Positions 6,252-6,962 of a stretch of 6,962 nt of DNA are shown here, piece by piece. The DNA is taken from NCBI GenBank assembly GCA_002428215.1, contig DIUI01000056.1, positions 1 to 6,962 of the forward strand. Direction: 5' to 3'. The stretch comes from Prolixibacteraceae bacterium UBA6162 (GTDB lineage Bacteria; Bacteroidota; Bacteroidia; Bacteroidales; Prolixibacteraceae). The notes under the pieces are model-generated. The model saw nothing but the letters and a program-made list of their open reading frames with translations. It had not been told where the DNA came from and did no database searches. Position 1 is the first letter of the stretch. Every line of letters begins with the position of its first letter. A program made the translations under genes and the position numbers.

Positions 6252-6962
6252 TTACTCGCGGTTAAGTACCTTCAGGACATAGGCTGCCAGTTGTTCGATT
6301 TCATTTTTCGAAAGTTGTGTTTCGTAGCCTATCATCCCCTTTTCTGGATATCCCCTGGAAATGGAGCGCACTACCTCTTCGGGGGTTCCTCCGTGCAGCC
6401 ACTCGCCGTCGGTAAGGCTTGGGAACACAGGAGGTATTCCATTGCCTTCAATTCCATGACATGCTGCACATATTTTAAGATAGTTTTCGCGGCCGGCTAT
6501 CAAATCGGATTCGGCAGCAGGCAGGACCACGGGGCCGGATAGCACTGATTCAGAAACAGCAGCCACCGGAGCCGAAATATCACGGCCTAATTTATGCAGA
6601 TAGGCAATAATGGCGACCATTTGGCTGGAAGGACTTATCTCTATACCTGAGATTGCGAGGTCATCGGCAATTTTTTGACCCTGTGCCAACAGATCTTCAA
6701 CTGCAATCTCGTCGAAGCCCTCCGGATAGGGAACCCCCAATTTCTGCATGGCCCTGATTTTCGCCGGGGTGAGCGATGTCTTCACCTCTTTGGTGGCAAA
6801 CCAGGGATATTTTGGCATTGTCGACTGGGCATTCATGGCCTGAGGATCCATAAAGTGGTTGTAATGCCATACTGCATTTTTGTACATAGGTCCTCCCACT
6901 ACTCCAGCCCGGGCGAGATCAGGACCAATTCGCCTTGATCCCCACTGGAAAGGATGATCGTA
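6252..6962 (-). CDS. ccoO: CcoO (probably CcoNO fusion), C-terminal part with an extra cytochrome c domain; 5' end outside window
   Basis: The frame is open through the right edge; 236 residues are visible, and numbers below count from the first codon seen. Residues 1-18 (YDHPFQWGSRR, then IGPDLAR) are the classic CcoO motif, so the frame begins well before the GTG at 6899 that a simple ORF search would choose. STMPKYPWF (47-55) holds Met49, the expected axial ligand of the CcoO heme, whose CxxCH lies outside the window. The CcoO core ends around YLHKLG (121-126). After a linker rich in Ala, Ser and Val (about 127-152) comes a second cytochrome c domain with CAACH (Cys165, Cys168, His169), SLTDGEWLHGG (182-192) and the likely axial Met210 in EKGMIGY. 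This domain resembles those of CcoP. In Bacteroidota ccoN and ccoO are often fused, which cannot be tested here. It is the first visible gene of the cco operon. Confidence 0.93.
   Translation of the reverse strand, partial: YDHPFQWGSRRIGPDLARAGVVGGPMYKNAVWHYNHFMDPQAMNAQSTMPKYPWFATKEVKTSLTPAKIRAMQKLGVPYPEGFDEIAVEDLLAQGQKIADDLAISGIEISPSSQMVAIIAYLHKLGRDISAPVAAVSESVLSGPVVLPAAESDLIAGRENYLKICAACHGIEGNGIPPVFPSLTDGEWLHGGTPEEVVRSISRGYPEKGMIGYETQLSKNEIEQLAAYVLKVLNRE

Noticed and set aside
6252..6899. A separate 215-residue cytochrome gene starting at the GTG at 6899
   Set aside because: The frame continues to the window edge and encodes the conserved CcoO motif YDHPFQWGSRR upstream of that GTG, so the GTG is an internal Val codon.

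Overview
The window looks like a chromosomal segment of a Bacteroidota bacterium, possibly of the Bacteroidales/Marinilabiliales side. The grounds are the gene order (ccoO, ccoQ, ccoP, ccoG, fixH, SafE-like), the form of CcoP with a single heme, moderate GC content, and the absence of a convincing Shine-Dalgarno sequence at the starts I inspected. No taxonomic marker gene is present, so this placement is inference.

Layout. Positions 53-2404 (+ strand) hold a two-gene ABC exporter of the NatA/NatB (YhaQ/YhaP-like) type: an ATPase followed 54 nt later by an ABC-2 permease. Positions 2441-6962 (- strand, reading from the right edge leftward) hold the distal part of a cbb3-type cytochrome c oxidase cluster. 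In order of transcription it contains the 3' end of ccoO (probably of a ccoNO fusion, open at the window edge), ccoQ, ccoP, ccoG, fixH/ccoH and a SafE/CycZ-like membrane protein. The two units converge on a 36-nt junction at 2405-2440.

How the genes work together. CcoO and CcoP carry c-type hemes that pass electrons to the catalytic CcoN subunit for high-affinity reduction of O2. CcoQ is the small one-helix subunit. CcoG is a membrane polyferredoxin that in other bacteria supports copper reduction for oxidase assembly, FixH/CcoH is an assembly factor, and the SafE-like protein carries Cys/His/Met motifs in its membrane segments and probably belongs to the copper or heme maturation side. CcoI (Cu ATPase) and CcoS are not in the window and would be expected beyond the right edge.

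The most notable point is the arrangement of cytochrome c domains. CcoO carries an extra C-terminal CxxCH domain that resembles a CcoP domain, while CcoP has only one heme motif instead of the classical two. The 308-nt gap before fixH is the only long non-coding stretch; it has a sigma70-like promoter match and a short phased repeat, both weak. I see no mobile element, CRISPR array, RNA gene or clearly new system here.
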